A stretch of DNA of 64,000 nucleotides from Rhizosphaericola mali (GTDB taxonomy: Bacteria > Bacteroidota > Bacteroidia > Chitinophagales > Chitinophagaceae): the NCBI RefSeq assembly GCF_004337365.2, contig NZ_CP044016.1, positions 1,178,001 to 1,242,000 of the forward strand, written 5' to 3'. The notes under the pieces are model-generated. The model ran no database searches. It saw nothing but the letters and a program-made list of their open reading frames with translations, and was not told the DNA's origin. The stretch's first letter is position 1, and each line of letters begins with the position of its first letter. The translations under genes were made by a program, and so were the position numbers. Shown one piece after another: positions 53,640 to 63,691 of this stretch.

Positions 53640-54857
53640 ATGGATTTACACTCAGGTCTCGCATTCTGGTTGGTAAAAAATAAGATGTATGATTATTTTC
53701 ATCCACTTGACAAAAAACACAAAACAGAAATTGCCATTATTGGTTCGGGTATTACAGGGTCACTTGTAGCACACGAACTATGCAAAGCCGGTATTAAAGT
53801 ATCTGTTTTTGACAAAAGAACGATTAGCACGGGAAGTACGGTTGCAAGTACAGCACAGCTCCAATATGAAATAGACGTTCCGTTGTGCAAAATGGTGGAT
53901 ATTGTTGAGGAGTCGGTTGCGGTTAAGGCCTATCATGCAAGTCTTGCGTCCATAAATGATATTGGTAAAGTATTGAAGGATGCAAAGGTAGATGCAGACT
54001 ATAAAAATGTTTCTAGTGTTTGGTTGGCTTCTTACAAAAAAGATCTTAAACTATTGGAAAAGGAATATGCTATTCGGGAAAAATATAGTTTGCCTGTATC
54101 TTATTTGGAAGAAAAAGATCTCAAAAAACAACACCATATTGATGCTCCTGGGGCATTGAAAAATAACGAAGCAGCACAAATGGATGCTTATGCAGCAGCT
54201 ACGGGATTATTGCAACATCATTTAGCCAAATCAGAACTCGAATTATTTACCCATACTAGGATTGTGAAATGGCAGGAAGTTAAAAATGGGTACGAACTAC
54301 AAACCGAAAATGGCCATACGATCCAATGCAAATATGTCGTAATTGCTGCCGGATTTGAGGCGGGACAATTTTTACCCAAGGAAGTCATGCAATTACAATC
54401 TACGTATGCGCTTATTTCAAAACCCGTACATGAAAAAGAATTATGGCCTGAACGGTCACTTATTTGGGAAACCAAGGAACCGTATTTTTATATGCGTACT
54501 ACAGCCGACAATCGCATGATGATCGGTGGTGAAGATGAAGAATTTAAAGATCCTATAAAGCGGGATGATTTACTAAGAGAAAAAATCCGAAAGTTGGAAA
54601 AACAGTTTCATAAAACGTATCCAGATATTCCTTTCGAAACAGAAATGGCTTGGTGCGGCACTTTTAGTTCTACCAAAGATGGTTTGCCTTATATTGGCAC
54701 ATGGCCTAGGAAAAAGCGCATGTTTTTTGCTTTGGGTTATGGTGGCAATGGCATTACCTTTAGTATGATTGCGGCGCAGGTGATTCGCAATATTTTACAA
54801 GGAAAAAAAGATGAGCGCGCCGACGTTTTCTCGTTTGAAAGAAAAAGGAAAAAATAA
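53640..54857 (+). CDS. FAD-dependent oxidoreductase (DAO family)
   Basis: This 405-residue protein has the Rossmann motif IAIIGSGITGSLVAHELCKAGIKVSVFDKR near residues 31-60 and the C-terminal DAO block AWCGTFSSTKDGLPYIG, then FFALGYGGNGITFSMIAAQVI near 370. Such enzymes oxidise amines or D-amino acids with FAD. Its stop is directly followed by the exonuclease ATG, so it is co-transcribed with the DNA-repair genes, a linkage without an obvious biochemical reason. The substrate is unknown. Confidence 0.88.
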   Translation: MDLHSGLAFWLVKNKMYDYFHPLDKKHKTEIAIIGSGITGSLVAHELCKAGIKVSVFDKRTISTGSTVASTAQLQYEIDVPLCKMVDIVEESVAVKAYHASLASINDIGKVLKDAKVDADYKNVSSVWLASYKKDLKLLEKEYAIREKYSLPVSYLEEKDLKKQHHIDAPGALKNNEAAQMDAYAAATGLLQHHLAKSELELFTHTRIVKWQEVKNGYELQTENGHTIQCKYVVIAAGFEAGQFLPKEVMQLQSTYALISKPVHEKELWPERSLIWETKEPYFYMRTTADNRMMIGGEDEEFKDPIKRDDLLREKIRKLEKQFHKTYPDIPFETEMAWCGTFSSTKDGLPYIGTWPRKKRMFFALGYGGNGITFSMIAAQVIRNILQGKKDERADVFSFERKRKK

Positions 54858-55883
54858 ATGGGTAAATATGATCTTTTAAATTTTCGTTCAGAAGGCATTT
54901 ATTGTCCTATTGGAAAATTTTACATTGATCCATGGAAACCGGTTGATCTAGCCGTGATTACGCATGGACATGCAGATCATGCCAAATGGGGAATGAAAAA
55001 ATATCTGTGTCATCCTTATACGGCACCTATTTTGAGGAGTCGTATATCCCCTGATATTCAAATTGAAACGCTTGACTATAATCAAACTATAAACATAAAT
55101 GGTGTTCAATTGAGTTTGCATCCTGCGGGGCATATTATAGGATCGGCGCAAATCAGACTAGAATACAAAGGAAAAGTAGTCGTAGTTTCTGGCGATTATA
55201 AATTGCAAAACGACGGCATCACCACACCGTTTGAATCTGTAAAATGCCATGAGTTTATTACGGAAAGTACCTTTGGATTACCCATTTACAATTGGTTGTC
55301 TGTGGAGCAGCAAAATGAACAACTCCGGCAATGGGTTTTTCAAAATCAAAAAATTGGAAAAACTTCTGTTTTTATAGGATATTCTTTGGGTAAATCCCAA
55401 CGTATCATGAAAGCATTAGAAGGATTGGGAAATATTTATGTGCATTATTCCATCACTAAATTGAACGAAGCGTATGAAAGTGTAGGCATCAATTTACCCA
55501 ATTGGCAACCAGTCGATTTACGTGAAAATGTGAAGCATCTTGACCAGCAAATTGTACTGTTGCCACCTGCTTTGTTTGACTCAAAAGTGATTAAAAAAAT
55601 TCCCAATGCTAGCGAAGCCATTTGTTCGGGTTGGATGCAAGTGCGTGGCGCAAGGCGTTGGCGCAGTGCAGACGCGGGTTTCGCCATTTCAGATCATGCC
55701 GATTGGCAAGATTTATTAACCGCTGTGAAGGCAACAGAAGCGGAAAAAGTCTATGTGACGCATGGTCAAACAGCGATTTTTACCAAATACCTCAATGAGA
55801 TCGGCATACATGCAGTGGAGTTGCATACGGAGTTTGGGAATGAGGAAGAAAGTACGGAAAATCAAAATCAGGAGGAAGCATGA
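54858..55883 (+). CDS. Ligase-associated DNA damage response exonuclease
   Basis: This 341-residue metallo-beta-lactamase/beta-CASP nuclease has metal site THGHADHAKWG near residue 33, HPAGHIIGSAQI near 90, VSGDYKL near 112, and a beta-CASP half with YVTHGQTAIFTKYL near 297. It corresponds to the exonuclease of the four-gene ligase-associated cluster, proposed to process DNA ends before ligation. It begins one base after the oxidoreductase stop and overlaps the ligase start by 4 nt. Confidence 0.92.
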   Translation: MGKYDLLNFRSEGIYCPIGKFYIDPWKPVDLAVITHGHADHAKWGMKKYLCHPYTAPILRSRISPDIQIETLDYNQTININGVQLSLHPAGHIIGSAQIRLEYKGKVVVVSGDYKLQNDGITTPFESVKCHEFITESTFGLPIYNWLSVEQQNEQLRQWVFQNQKIGKTSVFIGYSLGKSQRIMKALEGLGNIYVHYSITKLNEAYESVGINLPNWQPVDLRENVKHLDQQIVLLPPALFDSKVIKKIPNASEAICSGWMQVRGARRWRSADAGFAISDHADWQDLLTAVKATEAEKVYVTHGQTAIFTKYLNEIGIHAVELHTEFGNEEESTENQNQEEA

Positions 55884-57460
55884 AAACCTTTGCGACATTG
55901 ATAAAAACGCTAGATAGCACCAATAAAACTAATGCGAAAATAGACGCCATAATTTCTTTTTTGGAAGAAGCGAGCAATGCGGACAAACTTTGGTTTTTGG
56001 CTTTGTTTACGGGCAAAAGGCCGAAACGAATGGTGAATTCTGCCTTGATGAAACAATGGGCGATGCAGGAAGCCAACATTCCCGAATGGTTGTTTGTGGA
56101 ATCGTATTTGTCTGTGGGTGATCTGGGAGAAACGATTGCGCTAATTTTACCGTCAGCAAAGGATTTTTGGGAATTTTCTCTTTCGGAATGGATGGACAAA
56201 ATTACTCAATTAAAGGATGGAACTGAAGAGAGAAAAAAGGAATTTGTTATTCATACTTGGCATCATTTGGATCTTACGGAGCGTTTTATATTTAATAAAT
56301 TGATCGGTGGTAGTTTCAGGATTGGCGTCTCTGCAAAGACCTTAATCAATGCTATCGCTAAACATTTTCAACTAGAACCGAGCGCCGTCGCACATTCGAT
56401 TATGGGCGATTGGGATATAAAAGATGTAGATTTTGATAGTTTGGTTTTAGGAAAGTATTCCAATACAAATTTGTCCAAACCTTATCCATTTTGTTTGGCA
56501 TATCCTTTGGAAAAGGATTTGGCGGAATTGGGAAATATAGATCAGTGGCAAATAGAATATAAATGGGATGGCATTCGCGGGCAATTCATTAAAAGAAAGG
56601 AGGAGAATTTCATTTGGTCTAGAGGTGAAGAATTGGTCAATGCACAGTTTCCCGAACTATTAGAAGATTTGCAAAAATGGCAAGGCGATTTTGTTTTAGA
56701 TGGGGAAATTTTGGCTTGCAACGATGGGAAAGTTCTAGACTTTAGTGAATTGCAAAAAAGATTGAATCGCAAAACAATCAGCAAAAAAATGCAGGAAGAA
56801 ATTCCAATTGTTGTGTTTGCTTATGATTTGTTGGAATTAAATGGTATGGATTTAAGAGCATTTCCACTATCCAAAAGAAGGGCAAAGTTGGAACAATTAT
56901 TTCAGCAAAACAAGTCAGAAAAATTTTCACTTTCCCCAATTATTTCCATTCAAACATGGGACAAATTACCCGATATTCGTGCCAACGCCAGAGAAATTAA
57001 TAGCGAAGGTGTGATGTTGAAAAATGTAGATTCGCCTTATCATGTGGGTCGAAAAAAAGGAGATTGGTGGAAATGGAAAATAGAACCAATGACGATCGAT
57101 GCCGTCTTAATCTATGCGCAAAATGGAAGTGGACGTAGAAGTTCCTATTATACGGACTATACTTTTGCTGTAAAAAAAGAGGATCAGTTAGTAACTATTG
57201 CAAAAGCCTATTCTGGACTTACGGATAAAGAAATTCAGGAAGTGAGCAGATTTGTCAATAAAAATGCCTTGGAGAAATTTGGTCCCGTGCGTACGGTAAA
57301 ACCCGAGTTGGTCTTTGAAATAGCATTCGAAGGAATTGGTTTTAGTAATCGGCATAAGTCTGGCGTAGCGCTTCGTTTTCCTAGAATTTTACGTTGGCGA
57401 AAAGACAAAAGGGTGAATGATATTGACGATATTGAAACGATAAAAGAAATGATCCATTAA
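55880..57460 (+). CDS. ATP-dependent DNA ligase (ligase-associated cluster)
   Basis: This 526-residue ligase has an N-terminal DNA-binding domain (1-200) and nucleotidyltransferase motif I EYKWDGIRG, with Lys228 as the AMP acceptor. DGEILA (motif III), SEGVMLKN (motif IV) and WWKWKIEP (motif V) follow, and an OB domain ends RFPRILRWRKDKRVNDID. It seals DNA nicks using ATP, alongside the usual NAD-dependent LigA. The ATGA overlap with the exonuclease gene indicates coupling. Confidence 0.95.
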   Translation: MKTFATLIKTLDSTNKTNAKIDAIISFLEEASNADKLWFLALFTGKRPKRMVNSALMKQWAMQEANIPEWLFVESYLSVGDLGETIALILPSAKDFWEFSLSEWMDKITQLKDGTEERKKEFVIHTWHHLDLTERFIFNKLIGGSFRIGVSAKTLINAIAKHFQLEPSAVAHSIMGDWDIKDVDFDSLVLGKYSNTNLSKPYPFCLAYPLEKDLAELGNIDQWQIEYKWDGIRGQFIKRKEENFIWSRGEELVNAQFPELLEDLQKWQGDFVLDGEILACNDGKVLDFSELQKRLNRKTISKKMQEEIPIVVFAYDLLELNGMDLRAFPLSKRRAKLEQLFQQNKSEKFSLSPIISIQTWDKLPDIRANAREINSEGVMLKNVDSPYHVGRKKGDWWKWKIEPMTIDAVLIYAQNGSGRRSSYYTDYTFAVKKEDQLVTIAKAYSGLTDKEIQEVSRFVNKNALEKFGPVRTVKPELVFEIAFEGIGFSNRHKSGVALRFPRILRWRKDKRVNDIDDIETIKEMIH

Positions 57461-57461
57461 T

Positions 57462-59924
57462 TTGAAAGAAGATTTTAAAAATACTATTGGTTACTCCATT
57501 ATTTCAAATTGGATGCAAGCCAAAGATCAGAAAGCTTTTTCCTTCCAAGAAAAAGCGTGGCAGAAATTTGTATTGGGATATAGTGGTATGGTGGTTGCGC
57601 CAACAGGATTTGGGAAAACTTATTCGCTCTTTTTGGCGGTAATAATGGATTTTTTAAATCACCCTAGCAACTATAAAAATGGATTGAAACTACTATGGGT
57701 TACTCCTTTGCGGTCTTTGGCAAAAGATTTGGCAAGAGCGATGCAAGAGGCTATTGATGAGATGGGTTTAGATTGGATGGTGGAAGTAAGAAATGGGGAT
57801 ACGGAAGCCAAACAAAAAGCACGACAAAGCAAATCTATGCCGGATATTCTATTGGTCACTCCGGAAAGTTTACACTTATTAATCGCTCAAAAATCAAGAG
57901 ATGTTTTTTTCAAAAGTCTAAAATGTATCGTTGTTGACGAGTGGCACGAACTATTAAGTACCAAACGTGGAGTAATGCTGGAGTTGGCAATCGCTTTTTT
58001 ACGGATGTCATTACCTAAAATACAAGTTTGGGGAATTTCTGCAACTATTGGAAATATTGACGAGGCAATGGATGTATTGCTTCCTAATTTTCCCAAAAAA
58101 GTCAAAATTATAGCTAAAGAGAAGAAGAAAATAGACATATTGCCAGTATACCCGGAATACGTGGAAATATTGCCTTGGGCAGGACATCTAGGAGGGAAAC
58201 TAGTAGATCAAGTCGTTCCGATTATTTTACAAAGTAAATCCACAATTTTGTTTACCAATACACGTAGTCAAAGTGAAATGTGGTACCAACTATTATTGGA
58301 TGCTTATCCTGATTTCGCCGGACAAATAGCCTTGCATCATAGTTCTATTGATGGAAAAATCCGTCAATGGATTGAAGATAATTTGTCTAGTGGTCATCTA
58401 AAAGCTGTGGTTTCAACCTCTTCCTTGGATTTAGGTGTAGATTTTAAACCGGTAGACACCGTCATACAAATTGGTTCTAGTAAAGGTGTCGCGCGTTTTA
58501 TGCAACGTGCGGGTCGTAGCGGCCATTCGCCATTTGAAACGTCTAAAATATATTTTGTTCCAACGCATTCTTTGGAATTGATAGAAGTAGCCGCCCTAAA
58601 AGAAGCCGTGAAAACACAAACCATAGAAAATCGAGAACCACTCTTATTGACTTTCGATGTTTTGGTGCAGTTCTTAGTCACAGTGGCATTAGGTGGTGGA
58701 TTTTATTCCGAACAATTGAGACCGTTTATTCAGCAAACATTTTCTTTTGCAGAAATGACCGAAGACGAATGGAAATGGTGTCTATATTTTATTACTATTG
58801 GCGGGAAAACAGGCAAGAACTATGAAGAATTTCATAAAGTAGTTTTGGATGATAGTGGAAAATATGTCATTACGAGCAGAAAAATTGGTATGCTGCATCG
58901 TATGAATATTGGCGTGATAGTTAGTGACGCGATGTTAAAAGTGAAGTTTATTTCTGGTGGCTATATCGGGATGGTAGAAGAATATTTTATATCCAAATTA
59001 AAGAAAGGCGACAAATTTATATTGGCAGGAAGAATTTTGGAGTTTGTTCGCATGAAAGAAATGACAGTTCAGGTAAAAGCCTCCACCGGTAAAGCGATCA
59101 CTCCGAGTTGGTTAGGCGGAAGATTGCCGATGAGTAGCAATTTGAGTTATTTTTTACGTAAAAAAATCGCCTCTTCTGGAAAAAAAAATGTTCAAGATAC
59201 TGAATTACAATTTTTACAACCTTTATTAGAACGGCAAGCTATCGTTTCTCACATTCCGCAAGAAAACGAATTTTTAGTCGAAAAAATAAAGACTAGAGAC
59301 GGTTGGCATTTGTTTATGTATCCTTTTGAAGGTCGATTAATACATGAGATTATGTCTTCCCTAATCGCTTATCGTATTAGTCAACTATATCCGATTAGTT
59401 TTTCCATGGCTATGAATGACTATGGATTTGAACTTTTTTCGGATAAAGAAATAGTTTTGTCCGAGAAAGATCTGCATCATATTTTAAGAAAAGAAAATCT
59501 TATGACGGATGTGGTTGCTAGTATCAATGCGGCGGAAATGGCCAAACGTAAATTTAGAGATATCGCGGTAATTTCAGGAATGGTTTTGCAAAATATCTAT
59601 GGGCAACATCGAAATAATAAGTCGCTCCAATCTTCATCTGGTATAATTTTTCAAGTATTGGAAGACTATGATCCGCAGAACTTTTTGTTAAGACAAGCGT
59701 ATAATGAAGTATTTAACCAACAATTGGAAGAACCGAGACTCAGCACTGCTTTTGAACGGATTTCCAATAGTAAAATCATTTATATAGAGTCTAAACAATT
59801 TACGCCAATGAGCTTTCCGATAAAAGTAGATAGTTTACGCCAAGCATTGTCCAGCGAAGAATTGGGCGAAAGAATTAGGCGAATGCAGGAAAATAATTTA
59901 AAGCCGATCAAAAACAGGAAATGA
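57462..59924 (+). CDS. Ligase-associated DEXH-box helicase (Lhr-like)
   Basis: This 820-residue protein uses TTG at 57462, one base after the ligase stop; the family-typical start region (TIGYSIISNWMQAKDQKAFSFQEKAW) lies before the first ATG at 57513, so the TTG is preferred. Walker A is APTGFGKTYS (Lys52), the DEXH box is VVDEWHEL near 159, motif III is GISATIGN and motif VI is QRAGRSGHS. A winged-helix and C-terminal Lhr-type domain follow. It is an ATP-driven 3'-5' DNA translocase expected to open ends for the nucleases and ligase of this operon. Confidence 0.95.
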   Translation: MKEDFKNTIGYSIISNWMQAKDQKAFSFQEKAWQKFVLGYSGMVVAPTGFGKTYSLFLAVIMDFLNHPSNYKNGLKLLWVTPLRSLAKDLARAMQEAIDEMGLDWMVEVRNGDTEAKQKARQSKSMPDILLVTPESLHLLIAQKSRDVFFKSLKCIVVDEWHELLSTKRGVMLELAIAFLRMSLPKIQVWGISATIGNIDEAMDVLLPNFPKKVKIIAKEKKKIDILPVYPEYVEILPWAGHLGGKLVDQVVPIILQSKSTILFTNTRSQSEMWYQLLLDAYPDFAGQIALHHSSIDGKIRQWIEDNLSSGHLKAVVSTSSLDLGVDFKPVDTVIQIGSSKGVARFMQRAGRSGHSPFETSKIYFVPTHSLELIEVAALKEAVKTQTIENREPLLLTFDVLVQFLVTVALGGGFYSEQLRPFIQQTFSFAEMTEDEWKWCLYFITIGGKTGKNYEEFHKVVLDDSGKYVITSRKIGMLHRMNIGVIVSDAMLKVKFISGGYIGMVEEYFISKLKKGDKFILAGRILEFVRMKEMTVQVKASTGKAITPSWLGGRLPMSSNLSYFLRKKIASSGKKNVQDTELQFLQPLLERQAIVSHIPQENEFLVEKIKTRDGWHLFMYPFEGRLIHEIMSSLIAYRISQLYPISFSMAMNDYGFELFSDKEIVLSEKDLHHILRKENLMTDVVASINAAEMAKRKFRDIAVISGMVLQNIYGQHRNNKSLQSSSGIIFQVLEDYDPQNFLLRQAYNEVFNQQLEEPRLSTAFERISNSKIIYIESKQFTPMSFPIKVDSLRQALSSEELGERIRRMQENNLKPIKNRK

Positions 59925-60574
59925 TTTTAAAAGAATTGGAAATTGAGTTTGGTAATGAAAGATTGATTTTAAATAATCAACGCGCACTATATTGGCCAGC
60001 AGAAAATGCCTTAATAATTGCAGATTTACATCTTGGCAAAGCGGCTCACTTTAGAAAAAATGGAATCGCTATTCCAACACAAATCTCTCAAACGGATTTA
60101 TATATTTTAAACAAATTAATTGTCCATTATCAACCAGAAAAATTAATTATAGTTGGAGATTTTGTTCACGCGCAAACCAATACAGAAATCGAAGATTTTA
60201 TAAAATTTAAAGCCAATCATTCCACAACTCAATTTATATTAATAAAAGGCAATCATGATCGTCTTTCTGATACTTATTTACATAGTTTAGGTATAGATTT
60301 TATTACTAATGAACTAAAGATGAATCAGATTTCCTTTATTCATGAACTGCAACAAGAACAGTATCAAAATACGGTTTCTGGACATATTCATCCCGGAGTT
60401 CAATTCACGTTAGGAAAGACAAAAAAGTCATTACCCTGTTTCGTTGTAGATGATTACAGTCTTATTTTACCTGCATTTAGCCAATTTACAGGTTTGGATA
60501 CTAGGAATTATTATTCGAATAATGTGGTATTTTATCCATTTAATTTAAAGGAGATATTGGAGTTTAAGTTCTAG
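59921..60574 (+). CDS. pdeM: Ligase-associated DNA damage response endonuclease PdeM
   Basis: This 217-residue calcineurin-like phosphoesterase has metal-binding motifs IADLHLGKAAHFR near residue 31, VGDFVHA near 73, KGNHDR near 100 and SGHIHPGV near 146. It is the last member of the exonuclease-ligase-helicase-PdeM set. The start overlaps the helicase stop (ATGA). All metal ligands are intact. Confidence 0.94.
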   Translation: MILKELEIEFGNERLILNNQRALYWPAENALIIADLHLGKAAHFRKNGIAIPTQISQTDLYILNKLIVHYQPEKLIIVGDFVHAQTNTEIEDFIKFKANHSTTQFILIKGNHDRLSDTYLHSLGIDFITNELKMNQISFIHELQQEQYQNTVSGHIHPGVQFTLGKTKKSLPCFVVDDYSLILPAFSQFTGLDTRNYYSNNVVFYPFNLKEILEFKF

Positions 60575-61007
60575 TTAAGATGCAATTTCTATTGTCTTAA
60601 TGAGAACTTAGAAACAGCGACAATGGTATATTTAAGCTTCTATTTGGTTCATGTTTTTTAAATTCGATAATTAGTATTATGGATAATATAAGAATCTTTA
60701 AAAATAAAATGTAAAAGCTAATTCACTAAAATGAGCTGCATTTCTGATTTTGACAATAGCAAAGAAGGTCTTGGCAAAATCTAAGGGTTTCTATTACGAA
60801 TGGAAAATCATTTTTATCCCAATTATTATTTAGTAATTTATAGGATTTTTATATAACCGATTTCAATTTTCCAACCATCCAAATCTAGGTAAAACTTACT
60901 TTAAGAGATTAGAAATCATACATTTTCTTAAATAAATAAAGAGTCAATCCAAACGAAAAAATATTAGAATAAAAGGCAATTAAATCTAGCTTTTTTTCCA
61001 GTTAATA
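60575..61007. other. Intergenic region between convergent operons
   Basis: These 433 bp of AT-rich sequence between the converging pdeM and PL26-like genes show no ORF and no terminator hairpin that I would defend. Confidence 0.5.
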
Positions 61008-63689
61008 TCATATATCGTAAGCTATGCATTGGATTGCGGCTAAGCCCCATTGAGCAACTGCATTTGTGGATATGTCAGGAATCTCTTCTAACGCGTTAGG
61101 TACATTTGGTACTTCGATTTGAATAGGTTGCTCCCATTTTTTTATACCTCCATTCCCTTCATAAAATTTTTCCCAAGCTAATTTATTCAAATTTTTATCT
61201 TTTTGGATAAATGCTGCATAAGCAGTTAATCTTGCATGACCTTGTTGTAAATTAAGTTTTTTCAATGATTCTCCTAATTGTTTTTCTTGCTCTTCTGGAG
61301 AAGCATTGTAAAGTGTGCAATAGTTTATCCAACCATCCAAAAACTTTTTATTGGGGATGGATTGATTAATTTCTGTTAATATTTCGGGCAAACCAAATAC
61401 GGAATTTAGATGGGAAACAGTAATTTTTCTAGTTTTATCAATTTTGAATTTCCCATCATGTATATTCATGGCTCCACCACCTGTAAAGAACCCTTTTGGT
61501 TGGTCTGCTATAGTTTGCATACTATTCGAAAGTAATTGCAAATATTTTTTATCTCTAGTTCGTTCCCATTCAGTGAACCAAGCGGCAGCAATACTTCCCC
61601 AATCCGTACCGAAACCAAGATTTACATAATTGACATCCTGTGTTTCTTGTTGTAAAGAACCTTTAGGTAGTTTACGTCCTGGCGCAATTTTTTGTAATGT
61701 TTTAAATCCCTCTATTTGCTCATGCATCAAATCTCCAATTCTTTCATCCGCAGTTAAATAGTATAAAAATCTTCTATTAGTAACTGTACTAATTCTAAGT
61801 TGTTTGGAACTGTCGCCCCAATGCATGACGTTGTGGCGAGATCCTAATGGTGCATATTTTCCTATATGATGTACATCTACTTCGCCTGTGTGCCTTGTCA
61901 TAGCCTCAGCAAAGCGAAATACGTCTCTGTTTTCTGTATGCAAATAATAATACCATAACCAAAGGTCTGTTGATAATTCCGAATTATCCCAAGCGAAACC
62001 ACCAACATCATATTTCCAATTATGACGATCAAAATCATAAGAATGCATTACGTCTCCAAAATTCCAATAGCCAAACCATTTTCTAACTTCCGCTTCTTTT
62101 AGATAGAAATTGGTATATAGCTCTAGTTGTTTTTCTATTTTTTCATATTTGGATATATTTGATTTTATCGTCCAATTATTTCCAAATGCACTAGCGTTGT
62201 ATAGATGTTGAGAGGGTGCAAGAAGTTGTGTTGGATTTTGAATTTGTTCTGCATATTGGATTAATGTATTATTAGACGGAATATTTGATTCTAGTTTTAG
62301 CCAAAGTTCACTTGTTCGAGCTACACCATATGGAGTACCAAAACCTGGTTCATAGTCTTCGTAAGTAATATCTAAAGCATCTCTTTGTTTTTCATACGCG
62401 TCTTCTCCTAAACCATTATGATAAAATCTTAAATCCATGGGTTGTGCATCTGGTGACCAAAACCAGAGTTTAATTGTGCTACTTTCTTTATGCAAATTTT
62501 CTAATGCAATTCCCGATGGAAAACTTTTCCGAAAATTTCTTATGCCAAAGGTGACTCCTTGATGTGTATCGCCTACAAAACCAACGCCATATGCTTGATT
62601 ACTATAGTGAGCGCTCAACCAACTATAGCCCTCTTCTGTTCTTTTTTCTATTGTATATGCATCTGGCAATAGTTGATTTAATCTATAACTGCCCCATAAT
62701 GGAACGTATTGTAGATTTTTTAAAACAGAATCTGATATGTCAGATCTTTTAATATACTCACCATTGATCTGCTGTTTTCTTACTTGTTCTGATGGATCAC
62801 GCCTCAGACCTGTAAGGTTTTGTATAGGTTCGGAAAAGATACCATTCGTTGCAATGTCTGCAAATTTAATATGTCGATTATAATTTTCTTCCTTTAGATT
62901 TATGTTGAATTGTAGTCCTAGCCCACTAATAAAATCTTTTTGTTCATTTCCATCAAAGGTAATTGTATGCAAAATTTTAATAGCAGAACTATTATTATAA
63001 AAATAGAATCTAAGCGTAAAGGGTAACCAATTTCTATTCTCGGTTGAATGTGTGCCTTCCGCCTTAATCAGTACCCTTGCGTTACCAGTCTTTTCAATTT
63101 TTATAGTATTTATTTGACTTTGGTAATTGATTGGCTGATTATTTTCTTTGTTAATCAAAATCAATTTTCCATTTTCTATTGTTTTATTTTGTTGTGTATT
63201 ATCGGTTATATATTGAATTAAATCGTTACCTTTTTTGTTAAATACACAGACTATTTTGCCTGTATTTACCTCAATCGTATTGTTATTTTCTATAATTTTA
63301 ATACCGTCTATTGAGCTTTGAGAAGAGGTCTCTTTAATTTGTACTATTATTTTTTGAGATTTTTTTTGAGATATAGGCAAACTATGCGCTGTCCATTTTA
63401 AACTTCCGTCTGGCCAGTAGGCTAGAGGCCAATTGTCATTTAGTATAACATTTTCGTTCTCAGAAAAATGTATTGTTTCAATTTTTGTAATCTGACCTTG
63501 TCTCCAGGGTAATCCGAAAGTCGTCCCAGTATCGAAACCATTCGCTTTATCTAACCAATTTAATTGAAATGGTTGTATTTTATGATTTTCTGAACTATGA
63601 GAAATTATATTTTTCTTTAACAAAGGACTTCCAATGCTGATGATGGAAGCATTCTTAAGGAAATTTCTTCTAGAAATATTCTTGCGCAT
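61008..63689 (-). CDS. Tat-exported exo-rhamnogalacturonan lyase-like protein (PL26 type)
   Basis: This 893-residue protein begins with a twin-arginine signal (SRRNFLKNASIISIGSP). The N-terminal part is a RIFT-barrel-like domain with FGLPWRQGQI and WPDGSLKWTAHSLPI, typical of PcRGLX/YetA-like enzymes. The central (alpha/alpha) part contains FGYWNFGDVMHSYD, WDNSELSTDLWLWYYYLHT and DVHHIGKYAPLGSRHNVMHWGD near residues 540-640. A C-terminal beta domain closes it. Family members cleave the rhamnogalacturonan-I backbone of pectin from the end. The gene is 2 nt downstream of a DUF6250-like gene on the same strand, so it sits in a pectin-type locus extending right of the window. Confidence 0.8.
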   Translation of the reverse strand: MRKNISRRNFLKNASIISIGSPLLKKNIISHSSENHKIQPFQLNWLDKANGFDTGTTFGLPWRQGQITKIETIHFSENENVILNDNWPLAYWPDGSLKWTAHSLPISQKKSQKIIVQIKETSSQSSIDGIKIIENNNTIEVNTGKIVCVFNKKGNDLIQYITDNTQQNKTIENGKLILINKENNQPINYQSQINTIKIEKTGNARVLIKAEGTHSTENRNWLPFTLRFYFYNNSSAIKILHTITFDGNEQKDFISGLGLQFNINLKEENYNRHIKFADIATNGIFSEPIQNLTGLRRDPSEQVRKQQINGEYIKRSDISDSVLKNLQYVPLWGSYRLNQLLPDAYTIEKRTEEGYSWLSAHYSNQAYGVGFVGDTHQGVTFGIRNFRKSFPSGIALENLHKESSTIKLWFWSPDAQPMDLRFYHNGLGEDAYEKQRDALDITYEDYEPGFGTPYGVARTSELWLKLESNIPSNNTLIQYAEQIQNPTQLLAPSQHLYNASAFGNNWTIKSNISKYEKIEKQLELYTNFYLKEAEVRKWFGYWNFGDVMHSYDFDRHNWKYDVGGFAWDNSELSTDLWLWYYYLHTENRDVFRFAEAMTRHTGEVDVHHIGKYAPLGSRHNVMHWGDSSKQLRISTVTNRRFLYYLTADERIGDLMHEQIEGFKTLQKIAPGRKLPKGSLQQETQDVNYVNLGFGTDWGSIAAAWFTEWERTRDKKYLQLLSNSMQTIADQPKGFFTGGGAMNIHDGKFKIDKTRKITVSHLNSVFGLPEILTEINQSIPNKKFLDGWINYCTLYNASPEEQEKQLGESLKKLNLQQGHARLTAYAAFIQKDKNLNKLAWEKFYEGNGGIKKWEQPIQIEVPNVPNALEEIPDISTNAVAQWGLAAIQCIAYDI

Positions 63690-63691
63690 AA

